Made by a program: the position numbers and the translations under genes. From contig JAAZEI010000166.1 in assembly GCA_012512355.1 (NCBI GenBank), positions 1-10,180 on the forward strand: a stretch of 10,180 nt of DNA. The letters run 5' to 3'. How positions within the stretch are numbered: position 1 is the first letter of the stretch; each line of letters begins with the position of its first letter. The notes under the pieces were generated by a model. The model was not told the origin of the DNA. It ran no database searches and was given only the letters and a program-made list of their open reading frames with translations. Below, one piece after another: positions 1 through 7,000 of the stretch. This stretch comes from Clostridiales bacterium (GTDB lineage: Bacteria > Bacillota > Clostridia > Christensenellales > Aristaeellaceae).

Positions 1-294
1 ATCTGTTCGTTGTGGATAACCGATTTGTGGATAAGTACAGTATTTATCCGGTACAGCCTGAATGCTACCACAGAAAAGCCGTGATTTCAATTGTTTTGCT
101 ATCCCAAAGAGATGTATAGAATCACACCTGTTGATAAGTCATTATATCTACAGGTAGTTGTTATAAGCTTTGTTCTGCACAATCTATACCCGAATGAGTG
201 AATATTACTCATTTTCGTTGAATAATATTCACCTATTAGGGTTAGTTTATAATGTTTTTTTATTTTGTTGGACTCGAAAACGTATTTTTTATCC
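1..294. other. AT-rich non-coding region with DnaA boxes (origin-like)
   Basis: No convincing gene is present. Two exact DnaA boxes (TTATCCACA, here as TGTGGATAA) lie at 11-19 and 26-34 in the same orientation, 15 bp apart. A one-mismatch box TGTTGATAA is at 129-137, and more degenerate ones are at 44-52 and 144-152. To the right the sequence becomes very AT-rich (about 200-290) and contains inverted repeats. Boxes beside an AT-rich stretch are what bacterial origins and autoregulated dnaA promoters look like. No dnaA, dnaN, rpmH or similar gene is visible, so if this is oriC the diagnostic neighbour must lie to the left of the window. A minor DnaA-binding locus is the alternative. Confidence 0.5.
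193..232. repeat. Two overlapping inverted repeats in the AT-rich region
   Basis: AATGAGT at 193-199 pairs perfectly with ACTCATT at 207-213 around a 7-nt loop. An alternative perfect 10-bp pairing joins GTGAATATTA (198-207) with TAATATTCAC (223-232). The two structures share the same left sequence, so they exclude each other. They lie just right of the DnaA boxes. They could be protein-binding dyads, an extruded cruciform or a leader RNA structure; the sequence does not say which. Confidence 0.45.
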
Positions 295-564
295 CTAAAA
301 ATAAGAAGAGCCGTTCTTTACCAGGGAGATGTCATAGGAAATCTGGCATCCTGCAATACCGAAGCCAGCCTGAATAACCGATCTCAGTCTCTGAGAAGTA
401 TACTTTTGACGGCTTGATGAAGCAACCTTTTGCCGCTTCGCTATTTTTGAATCCATCCTTTCCTCAATCAGTCCGCTCGTCAGTTCCTTGACCTGGGAAA
501 GAATGCCTTCCAAATCCGAAGTCTCATGTTCATATTTGCTCTTTTGAAACGGAGGCTTTCCCAC
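295..564 (-). CDS. Doubtful 89-codon frame, hypothetical or remnant
   Basis: The frame starts at GTG (564) and stops at TAG. No Shine-Dalgarno sequence precedes the GTG. The frame stays open upstream for about 18 more codons without an ATG, which suggests the true start is missing. The middle of the product (about residues 18-45) reads like a charged amphipathic helix, with acidic, basic and hydrophobic positions alternating, and codon choice is not obviously random. I do not recognise it. The order, a helical stretch then an RSVI..GFG-like segment, vaguely recalls the N-terminus of ISLre2-type transposases, but that is a weak impression. It could equally be non-coding. It lies between the DnaA-box region and the tspO-like gene. 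Confidence 0.25.
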   Translation of the reverse strand: MGKPPFQKSKYEHETSDLEGILSQVKELTSGLIEERMDSKIAKRQKVASSSRQKYTSQRLRSVIQAGFGIAGCQISYDISLVKNGSSYF

Positions 565-601
565 CGTTTGGCTGAATATTTTGTAATGAGAAACTACATG
601 A

Positions 602-629
602 AAGGATAGCCGCCATAGCAGCTATCCTT
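602..629 (-). terminator. Hairpin downstream of the TspO-like gene
   Basis: A perfect 9-bp stem, AAGGATAGC (602-610) with GCTATCCTT (621-629), encloses a 10-nt loop. It starts 18 nt past the stop codon of the minus-strand membrane protein gene. The U-tract on the minus strand is poor (TTCATG follows the stem), so it may be an inefficient terminator or an mRNA 3' stabiliser. Confidence 0.4.
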
Positions 630-646
630 AAAAATGTTTTATGATT

Positions 647-1477
647 TTAGGTTTTATCTGTTTCGGGAGCTGGATTTAGTTCTCTGGGCTTGAGAAGCTT
701 TAGAAGGATAAATATTTCTGCTGCCGCATAAACCAGCAGGCAGACAATCACTGTCCAGATAATCAAGGGATAAGCTCCGCCAAAACCTGCAGGAGCCGGG
801 GAATTGTGTTTAATGAGAATCCCCGCATAAGCCCATATAAATACCAAACCATAGGCAATATCTTTTTTAATGAGCATGGTGGCCGTTCCAATGAGTGCTG
901 CCACAACCAGAATGATGATGGCCCAACCCTCCTGGGCGAGGCCAAAGCCATCCCATCCCAAGGCTACCAGCAAAGATGTTACATTGGCGACAGTAGCCAC
1001 TGTGATCCATCCAAAATAAAGACTGAAAGGAAGCCGAAACACTATTTTTTCAATCCGGTTGAGCAAGTACTTATCAAGCGACATATGAATCAGGATCAAG
1101 GTCAGCAAAATGACGGCCATCAGCGCCAGCGACAACTCAAATTGGCGATAATGCCAGGCGAAAATCCAGGCGATATTGGCCATCGCATTGACGATAAAAG
1201 TCACTCTGACTTTATCAAGGGAAGCAGATGTTGGCGTTTGCTTGCTGAAACCAAATTGGAAAACGACAAATACAGCGAGCATGACATAAATGACGCCCCA
1301 GATTGAAAAGGTGAGGCCAGCCGGCGCAAAAAGATTGGGAAGTGAATCCGATACTTCGCCGGGTGTCATGCCATTGAGGGGAAGCATCTGTGCCAAGTAA
1401 TTGACAAATACCATGGCAACGAAGGAGACTGCTGCGATTATTTTAAGGGAAGAGAGGTTGTTCTTTTGTGTTTGCAT
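647..1477 (-). CDS. TspO/MBR-like tryptophan-rich membrane protein
   Basis: An integral membrane protein of 276 residues. It has about seven to eight hydrophobic segments, roughly at residues 8-30, 52-76, 88-108, 114-132, 148-174, 184-203, 207-224 and 236-262. Aromatic-rich signatures such as PAGLTFSIWGVIY (near 54), NIAWIFAWHY (near 98) and LYFGWITVATVANVT (near 155) match the extended bacterial tryptophan-rich sensory protein (TspO/MBR-related) family. Classical TspO has about 160 residues and five helices, so this belongs to the longer branch, whose ligand and function are not settled. Tetrapyrrole binding should not be assumed. The start is set at ATG 1477 because GAAAGGATG stands 8 nt upstream of it; the ATGs at 1486 and 1510 lack a site. 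The gene is divergent from the polymerase gene and transcribed alone. Confidence 0.75.
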   Translation of the reverse strand: MQTQKNNLSSLKIIAAVSFVAMVFVNYLAQMLPLNGMTPGEVSDSLPNLFAPAGLTFSIWGVIYVMLAVFVVFQFGFSKQTPTSASLDKVRVTFIVNAMANIAWIFAWHYRQFELSLALMAVILLTLILIHMSLDKYLLNRIEKIVFRLPFSLYFGWITVATVANVTSLLVALGWDGFGLAQEGWAIIILVVAALIGTATMLIKKDIAYGLVFIWAYAGILIKHNSPAPAGFGGAYPLIIWTVIVCLLVYAAAEIFILLKLLKPRELNPAPETDKT

Positions 1478-1519
1478 GGTGTACATCCTTTCGATGTTTT
1501 TCTGAATCATTCAAAGTTA

Positions 1520-1534
1520 TGGTATATCATACCA
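1520..1534. promoter_or_regulatory. Palindrome over the likely tspO-like -10 region
   Basis: TGGTAT (1520-1525) and ATACCA (1529-1534) form a perfect 6-bp dyad around ATC. On the minus strand it contains TATGAT (1526-1531), the best -10 hexamer upstream of the membrane protein gene, although its -35 partner (TTAGAG, 16 bp away) is poor. A dyad over a -10 element fits a repressor operator. No regulator is identified. Confidence 0.35.
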
Positions 1535-1641
1535 CTGCAACTGTTCTCTCTAACAGAAATTCAGTAACAATTGGATAATTCGCATATTAGTTAACAGTTG
1601 AGCCAGCTATTATGAGAGCGCTCGCTAAAAGAGCAGGAGAA

Positions 1642-1664
1642 AAACCCTTGAAACACCAGGGTTT
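1642..1664. other. Hairpin in the divergent intergenic region
   Basis: AAACCCT (1642-1648) pairs with AGGGTTT (1658-1664) around a 9-nt loop. On the minus strand it is followed by a short run of T, so it could stop transcription running leftward out of the polymerase region. No gene obviously needs it. The rest of the 1535-1747 gap shows a spaced 8-bp inverted repeat, CAACTGTT (1538-1545) with AACAGTTG (1593-1600), and a GAGCGCTC palindrome near 1615. I can assign nothing to these. Confidence 0.35.
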
Positions 1665-1747
1665 CATGTTTTCAAAAGATAGAATGAACGTCCAAAATGA
1701 ATTGAGCTTGTGGAAGACTGTTTGCCTCAAACGCTATATGTAGTGGC

Positions 1748-1776
1748 TTTACGGGAACATATGTTTGCGTTATAAT
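1748..1776 (+). promoter_or_regulatory. Sigma-A promoter of the SOS polymerase operon
   Basis: The -35 element TTTACG (1748-1753), a 17-bp spacer and a consensus -10 TATAAT (1771-1776) lie just upstream of the polymerase gene. The spacer is almost filled by a LexA box, so a bound repressor would cover the RNA polymerase site. Confidence 0.8.
1754..1767. promoter_or_regulatory. LexA (DinR) SOS box
   Basis: GGAACATATGTTTG matches the Gram-positive SOS box (CGAAC-N4-GTTCG type) closely, differing mainly at the outermost bases, and has the typical ATAT centre. It sits between the -35 and -10 of the promoter for a translesion polymerase, the expected place and the expected target gene. This implies induction by DNA damage. 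Confidence 0.8.
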
Positions 1777-1799
1777 CGGAACACAAGGAGGTGAACCCG

Positions 1800-3050
1800 A
1801 TGGCGCGTGTCATACTGCATGCTGACGCAAATGGATTTTATGCCTCTGTGGAATTGGTATACCGCCCTGAGCTGCGCGGCTTGCCGCTAAGCGTGGGAGG
1901 CGATCAGGAGGCCAGGCATGGCATTGTGCTGGCCAGCAGCCGGGAGGCCAAACGCCGGGGCATCAAGACCGGTATGGTGCTGTGGCAGGCTCGGCAGCTC
2001 TGCCCTGAGTTGGTCATATTGCCGCCAAATTTTTCACGCTACATCGACTTTTCCGAGAAACTCCGAAAGATATATCAGGAATATAGCCCCCGGGTTGAAT
2101 CCTACGGCTTGGATGAGTGCTGGGTTGATATTTCAAACCCCGATGTGAGCCTGGAAGATGGCAAAAGGCTGGCCGATGAGCTGCGCCGCCGTGCGCGGGC
2201 GGAGTTGGGCATCACCCTGTCCATTGGGGTAAGCTGGAACAAGATTTTTGCAAAACTGGGCTCGGATTATGAAAAGCCCGATGCCACTACCCTCATCAGC
2301 CCCGAAAATTATAAGGACATTGTCTGGCCCCTGCCAGCGGGCGATCTTTTGTTTGTCGGCCCCCGCACAAAGCCCAAGCTTGCCAAGTACCGCATTTATA
2401 CAATTGGGGATATCGCCAATGCGCCTGACGAGCTTTTATCCCAGCGCTTTGGGAAAGTCGGGCGGATGCATCAATGCCACGCCAGGGGGATGGATGAAAG
2501 TCCGGTGATGGCGGTGGGCACGGAGACTGCCATCAAATCAGTCGGCAACAGTACAACGACGCCTCAGGATATGTCTACCATCGATGATGTGCGGTGCGTT
2601 TATACGCTGCTGTCAGAGTCGGTAGCTACGCGCTTGCGCGAGGCCGGGCTCAAGGGGCGCTGCATTTCCATCAGTGTCCGGGATGCCCAGCTCAACTGCG
2701 AGGCCTGCCAGTTAAGCATTGACCACCATACCGCCTTGGCTGGTGAAATCAGGGATGTGGCGATGCAATTGTTTACTTCCCGCGGCTATGCCCACATGCT
2801 GCCCCTGCGCTCTGTTGGCGTCAGCTGCAGCAGCCTGACCTCTTTTTATGCCCCATTACAGATGGATCTCATGGGGAAGGCTGCCAGTTGGGAAAAGCAG
2901 CTTAAACTGGCAAAGTCAGTCGATCAAATCCGAAGACGCTATGGAACGCAGATCATCCAGAGAGGGAATGTGCTGGCCAATCCAGCTTTTAGCGGCATCA
3001 ATCCCCATGATGACCACGTCGTTCATCCCGTACCATTTTATGCCGGATAA
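1800..3050 (+). CDS. dinB: Y-family translesion DNA polymerase (Pol IV/DinB-like)
   Basis: A 416-residue error-prone polymerase that copies past damaged bases and probably docks on the sliding clamp. The N-terminal HADANGFYASVE motif supplies metal-binding Asp9 and a Tyr14 steric gate. SYGLDECW supplies Asp105 and Glu106, so the catalytic acids are intact. The thumb with helix-hairpin-helix-like sequence follows (about 185-235), then the little-finger domain (about 240-350). QMDLM at 354-358 is a plausible clamp-binding motif in the QxxL(F/M) style. The second acid of the E. coli DMD motif is Asn11. HADANGFY and LDECW suggest the clostridial branch rather than strict E. coli DinB, so the symbol is approximate. 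ATG 1800 is the start: AGGAGG ends at the upstream in-frame GTG (1791), which is therefore part of the ribosome binding site. It is SOS-controlled through the LexA box and coupled to the next gene. Confidence 0.9.
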   Translation: MARVILHADANGFYASVELVYRPELRGLPLSVGGDQEARHGIVLASSREAKRRGIKTGMVLWQARQLCPELVILPPNFSRYIDFSEKLRKIYQEYSPRVESYGLDECWVDISNPDVSLEDGKRLADELRRRARAELGITLSIGVSWNKIFAKLGSDYEKPDATTLISPENYKDIVWPLPAGDLLFVGPRTKPKLAKYRIYTIGDIANAPDELLSQRFGKVGRMHQCHARGMDESPVMAVGTETAIKSVGNSTTTPQDMSTIDDVRCVYTLLSESVATRLREAGLKGRCISISVRDAQLNCEACQLSIDHHTALAGEIRDVAMQLFTSRGYAHMLPLRSVGVSCSSLTSFYAPLQMDLMGKAASWEKQLKLAKSVDQIRRRYGTQIIQRGNVLANPAFSGINPHDDHVVHPVPFYAG

Positions 3051-3062
3051 GGAGGAAAGAGC

Positions 3063-3350
3063 ATGTCATTTACAAACACCGGCAATCCATCCCTCCCGCC
3101 GTCGCTGGCGCAGCGTGCCTATTTGGGTGTTTATACTTACACAAACCCTCAGGGTCAGATTATCCCCACACGCATTCGCTGGGAGGACGGGCAGGAATGG
3201 GAAATTGACAGGGTGCTTGATATACGTCCGGGTACAGCGCGCAAAGCGGGCGGCGCCGGGCTGCGTTACCTCTTGCGCATTGCCGGGCAGGAGAGAGAAA
3301 TTTTCCTTGTCGATGGCAGATGGTTTGCTGAAGTATCACTTGATACCTAA
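3063..3350 (+). CDS. Small conserved partner of the SOS polymerase
   Basis: A 95-residue soluble protein starting 12 nt after the polymerase stop codon. Its ribosome binding site AAGGAGG overlaps that stop, so the two genes form one LexA-controlled transcript and are probably translationally coupled. The N-terminal 20 residues are polar and Pro-rich. The rest looks like a small beta-rich domain with the pattern PTRIRWEDGQEWEIDRVLDIR, then KAGGAGLRYLLRI and a C-terminal FLVDGRWFAEV. From memory, proteins with this WEDG..ID.VLD / KAGG.G.RY / WF pattern are found next to Y-family polymerases in clostridia. I cannot name the family with certainty; DUF6504 is a possible relative. A role as polymerase accessory or regulator is inferred from context only. 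Confidence 0.75.
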   Translation: MSFTNTGNPSLPPSLAQRAYLGVYTYTNPQGQIIPTRIRWEDGQEWEIDRVLDIRPGTARKAGGAGLRYLLRIAGQEREIFLVDGRWFAEVSLDT

Positions 3351-3445
3351 GGCTTCTGATGCAGTGCAAAGCACATGAAATTACACTGTTTGAGCGGGAC
3401 ATTTCCCATAACAAAAGAAGCAGAATGAATCGTTTATTTTAATGG

Positions 3446-3474
3446 TTGCGCTTTTAACAAAATACTCATATAAT
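3446..3474 (+). promoter_or_regulatory. Promoter of the structured RNA and zinc-ribbon unit
   Basis: TTGCGC (3446-3451), a spacer of exactly 17 bp and a consensus TATAAT (3469-3474) predict transcription starting at about 3481, exactly where the closing stem of the RNA begins. The preceding stretch (3351-3445) holds no gene and only a 4-bp GTGC/GCAC hairpin near 3364. I see no terminator after the SOS operon, so some read-through into this unit is possible. Confidence 0.75.
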
Positions 3475-3480
3475 GTGCAT

Positions 3481-3688
3481 GGTTGATATGCGGTCTGTGG
3501 TTGAAAGCCGATGCCAGTCGCAGGCGAAACGGTCCACGTAATCCGAAGAAACTTCGGTGAGCATGGTGCGGTCTAGAGATAAGCCCGGCCGGATTTATCC
3601 GAGAGAGTGGCGTGAGAGCAAATTGTGGGTAGCCAAGCTCCAGCCGGCGAGTGTGGGGTCAAAAACCAGGTCAGCGCAACATCAGCCC
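3481..3688 (+). ncRNA. Structured RNA of about 207 nt, possibly raiA-motif RNA
   Basis: The 5' end predicted from the promoter pairs with sequence about 200 nt away. GGTTGAT (3481-3487) pairs with ATCAGCC (3681-3687), one wobble included, followed by TGCG (3489-3492) with CGCA (3675-3678). Inside this closing stem are TGTGG (3496-3500) with CCACG (3534-3538), and GCC/GGC (3513-3515/3523-3525). A perfect CCGAAG-AAA-CTTCGG hairpin (3543-3557) and CGGA-TTTA-TCCG (3590-3601) follow. A long-range CCGGC (3585-3589) with GCCGG (3643-3647) is possible. TGGC (3608-3611)/GCCA (3632-3635) with GAGC (3616-3619)/GCTC (3637-3640) would form a pseudoknot. No open frame with a ribosome binding site lies within. 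The size, compactness and Firmicutes context remind me of the raiA motif. That name is from memory and not verified; a riboswitch-like leader of the zinc-ribbon gene is the alternative. No standard riboswitch core was recognised. Confidence 0.7.
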
Positions 3689-3715
3689 ATTTAAAATCAG
3701 GGGGATTACCATATC

Positions 3716-4000
3716 ATGTACCAAGACAAGAATCTGGTATGCCGCGACTGCGGCCAGGAATTTGCGTTCACCGCAGGAGAACAGGAATTCTACGCCGAGA
3801 AGGGCTTCCAGAACGAGCCCACGCGCTGCAGGGACTGCCGCCAATCACACAAGACCAACCGCAACAACAGCAATGCACCCCGCGAAATGCACAGCGCCGT
3901 CTGCGCACAGTGCGGAGCCCAGACACAGGTGCCCTTCCTTCCCAAGAGCGACCGTCCCATTTACTGCAGCGATTGTTTTTCGTCCATGCGCAGCAGGTAA
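3716..4000 (+). CDS. Small protein with two zinc ribbons
   Basis: A 94-residue soluble protein with two CxxC...CxxC zinc sites: Cys9/Cys12 with Cys38/Cys41, and Cys63/Cys66 with Cys84/Cys87. The first half, with LVCRDCGQEFAFTAGEQEF, EKGF and RCRDCR, is the probable zinc-ribbon domain seen in many small bacterial proteins. The second half, with CAQCG, VPFLP and RPIYCSDCF, is the CxxC-x17-CxxC domain that often accompanies it. A polar linker rich in Asn, Arg and Ser (43-60) joins them. Nucleic acid or ribosome binding is commonly guessed for such proteins but is unproven here. The start is ATG 3716 with AGGGGG at 3699-3704, a rather long 11-nt spacing. It begins 28 nt after the structured RNA, from the same promoter, and ends before a strong terminator. 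Confidence 0.85.
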   Translation: MYQDKNLVCRDCGQEFAFTAGEQEFYAEKGFQNEPTRCRDCRQSHKTNRNNSNAPREMHSAVCAQCGAQTQVPFLPKSDRPIYCSDCFSSMRSR

Positions 4001-4037
4001 TCCGCCGATAAATAAGCCGGTGCATCAAGCACCCCTT

Positions 4038-4072
4038 AACAAAAAGCCGGACAATTTGTCCGGCTTTTTGTT
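4038..4072. terminator. Strong bidirectional intrinsic terminator
   Basis: A perfect 17-bp inverted repeat around one base has a GC-rich core, GCCGGAC (4046-4052) with GTCCGGC (4058-4064), flanked by A5 on the left and T5 on the right. Both strands therefore end in a stem followed by a U-tract. It ends the zinc-ribbon transcript on the plus strand and the mannosidase transcript (stop at 4095) on the minus strand. A weaker GGTGC/GCACC hairpin (4019-4033) precedes it. Confidence 0.92.
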
Positions 4073-4094
4073 ATCTTCTTTTTTGAAAGCAGTA

Positions 4095-7000
4095 TTACCC
4101 AGACGAGTCAGAACCGGGCTTTAATTTTAGCGTTTTAACCTCAAAAGTATGGAAAGTCAGTGAAACACTATTATCCTCAACGGGCAATTCTTCCAATTCG
4201 TTTTCCAGCATATCACACACAAATGCCCTGCTAAACGCTTTATCCAGCGTCAGGGTACATTGTGTATCTGCCCGTTTTGACTCATACAGCCTGATAATAA
4301 TATCTCCGGTGCCGTCCTCGACGGGCTTGACTGTATCGATGAATACATTGTGGGCATCAACAGTAAAAGCGCTGAATGGCTCGCGCACACCCGGAATGAC
4401 CCTGAGCGGCACGTTAAGCGAATAGGCTTCGCGTACCACCGGCGATTCGAAAAAGGTGCCTTCCCATGCCGTGAACGCATAACTGAACTCATGATGACCA
4501 TTGTCAGCGCGCATCTCTGGGCTGGCAGCTGCCCGCAGCAGCGTCAGCCGCAGTTCGTTATCCAATTGACTGATACCGTATTTACAGTCATTGAGAACTG
4601 CTGCGCCATGATTCTGGTCACACAACGCGCTGTAGCGCTGGTTGCATACTTCAAAACGATCTTTATCATACAAACGAGAACGATGGGTGGGCCGCTTGAC
4701 ATAGCCAAATTGAATCTCATTGATCGCTTCATCGGTGTGCACCGCGATGGGGAAGGCGACTTTGAGCAGTCTATGGAGCTCATGCCATTCTACCTGCGTT
4801 ATAAAATCTAACCGCCGGCTGGCTGCGTCCAGAACGATGTCCTGGGTGAAGGTCGAGCTGGAAATCTTGCGCTGCATCTTCACGACAGCTCGCAGCCCAT
4901 CCTGTTGCGCAATCTGAAGACTGACTTGATCCTCTGTTTTAATTTCCTGCAGTTCATAGTTTGAATCAATATCCCAGGCATCAAACACCCGGGGCACATC
5001 TTTGTAAAGGAGCAAGCGATTCATGGGCCCTGCAGCAAACTCACGGCCTGACTCTTTATCCTTGAAGGAAACAATCTCCGCGCGATCATTAAGTAATATG
5101 CAAACATACATATTTTCCATAACGATGCCTTGAAGCGTGTGTACCGCTGTTGCTTTTGTCGTGACATTGGCAGCTCTCTGTTGAGGACGCAAAGACAGGG
5201 CACCCATAGACGGCACTGTCACCAGAGCCAATGCGCCTTGTTCATTGACGGTAACAGCCACTTGCTCTCCTCCGGGAATGACAGCACCCTGAGCGAAGAT
5301 CGGCGGTAGCTGGACCAGCCCTGTGCGCTCAAAGGAAGACGCATTAAGCACAGTGACGCCTTCCCCCCTCGCCATCAAATCAAAAGCTTCGACAGACACA
5401 TCCTGTGCTTTCGCGATCACGCGGTCAAGGTCTTTGCGCGCTTCTTCGTTGACCCTGGCGATAGACGATCCGGGAAGGATGTCATGGAATTGGTTAAGCA
5501 ACAAACGTTTCCAGGCTTGCTCCATCTCGGAATAGGGATAACTTCCTGTGGGAAGCAGGAACAGCGCGCCCCAAAGCTCTGCTTCACGCAAAGCCAGCTC
5601 CGCTTTGCGATTTCCCCGCTTAATAGCAGCCTGTGAAGTATAGACCCCTCTGTGAGCCGCAAAATACAATTCGCCTGTATATTTGGGTTTGTTGGGATGC
5701 ATTTCCTCCATATCTTCAAAAAACTCAACAGGTCCTTCCATTCGCACACGCGGAAGGCCTTCCAGGTCCGCCTCACGCTGCAGATATTCAAGATGATCAC
5801 GTCAGGGACCGCCGCCACCGTCGCCATAGCCAAAGGGAAACAGAAATGCATCAAGGTCCTGTTTTTGAACGCGCTTTTTCCATGTCTGGCTAATTTCGCA
5901 GGGATCAGGACGGTAAGTATAGCTGGTTGGTAAAAAGGTGTCGATTTGTGAACCATCCGAGCCCTGCCAGGTAAAATAATGATTTGGAAACCGATCTCCC
6001 TCATTATATGACCAGAAGATTTTTTGGGTGACCAGGTACTTCACACCGCATCCATTTAAAATCTGCGGGAGTGCCGCGGAGTAGCCAAAGGTATCAGGCA
6101 GCCACAGCAAGACGCTGTCAATGCCAAACTCTTCCCGGAAATAACGCTTTCCAAAAAGCAATTGTCTGATGAGGGATTCGCCGCTGGTCATGTTGGTATC
6201 GGGCTCAACCCACATGGCCCCTTCGGCGATCCAGCGCCCCTCTTTGATTGCTTCCTTAATTCGCAAAAAGAGCTCCGGATAGTGCTCACGGCACATTTCA
6301 TATGAAGCAGGCTGACTTTGCAGGAACTTATACTCAGGATATTGTTTGAGCATGCGCAGCTGTCCGGCAAATGTGCGGGCGGTTTTGCGATGTGTCTCTG
6401 CCATGGGCCACAGCCAGGCAAGGGCCAGATGCGCGTTGCCCACCGCGTAGAATACAGGGGCAGTTGAACCATTGTGTGCGCTCATGACACCGTGAAGCGC
6501 TTCGCGTGCCAAGCGGTAGGATACGATGCGCTGATTTAAAGGCTGCTCAAAATCTGCCAGAAGAGTATATTCTGTCAGCGCTTTTGCGACTTTATCCGCT
6601 CTGAGGCTGTCAGGATCAAGCTCTTGCAGCAGCTGTTCCAAAGTGTCAACGTCCATATAGAGCTGGTAAGCCTCTTCATTCCATATCCCAAAGGTGCAGC
6701 CTTCCATGACTCTGCGTTTGCCTTCTTTGAGCGGATCAAGGTATGAGCCGGGCAGGACGGGGCCGGTAGCGCAGTTTGCCTGCGGGCTCTCAGGGAAGTA
6801 ATGTCCGGCATACGCTTCAATGAGCAAGTCAAAACGCTCACCTTCACGGCCGCTTGCAGTTAGCAGATTATCAGAAATTCTCTGGTGGGGTGCTGTCACC
6901 CAGTCAACGCGGTAGGTTCCAAATGCTGCGCCATCAACAAAAACGGTCGCCTCGCCGCCTGTATTGAGATCCATTACAATACGCTTGTTCTCGGCTTCTT

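Noticed and set aside
806..1306. Plus-strand open frame of 166 codons
   Set aside because: It lies antisense inside the TspO-like gene, lacks a ribosome binding site and gives a low-complexity polar product.
1791..1799. GTG at 1791 as start of the polymerase
   Set aside because: The GTG overlaps the AGGAGG site itself. ATG 1800 has the correct spacing and gives the family's usual N-terminus.
3481..3688. Known riboswitch, T-box, RNase P, tmRNA or 6S RNA
   Set aside because: None of the conserved cores I know (cobalamin, FMN, glycine, lysine, c-di-GMP, THF, T-box TGGNACCGCG, RNase P) could be found in the element.
3625..4124. Plus-strand frames overlapping the structured RNA and zinc-ribbon gene
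   Set aside because: These are out-of-frame readings of the zinc-ribbon gene and RNA. Only the frame starting at 3716 has the paired CxxC motifs and a suitable upstream site.
5802..5804. Reassigned genetic code with TGA as Trp or Gly
   Set aside because: Long neighbouring genes (htpG, polymerase, membrane proteins) encode Trp only with TGG and contain no in-frame TGA. A lone TGA in one already degenerate gene is better explained as a nonsense mutation.
5740..5804. Selenocysteine insertion at the mannosidase TGA
   Set aside because: The only hairpin found downstream starts about 30 nt after the TGA and lacks the GU-type apical loop of bacterial SECIS elements. No selenoprotein is known to me in GH38.
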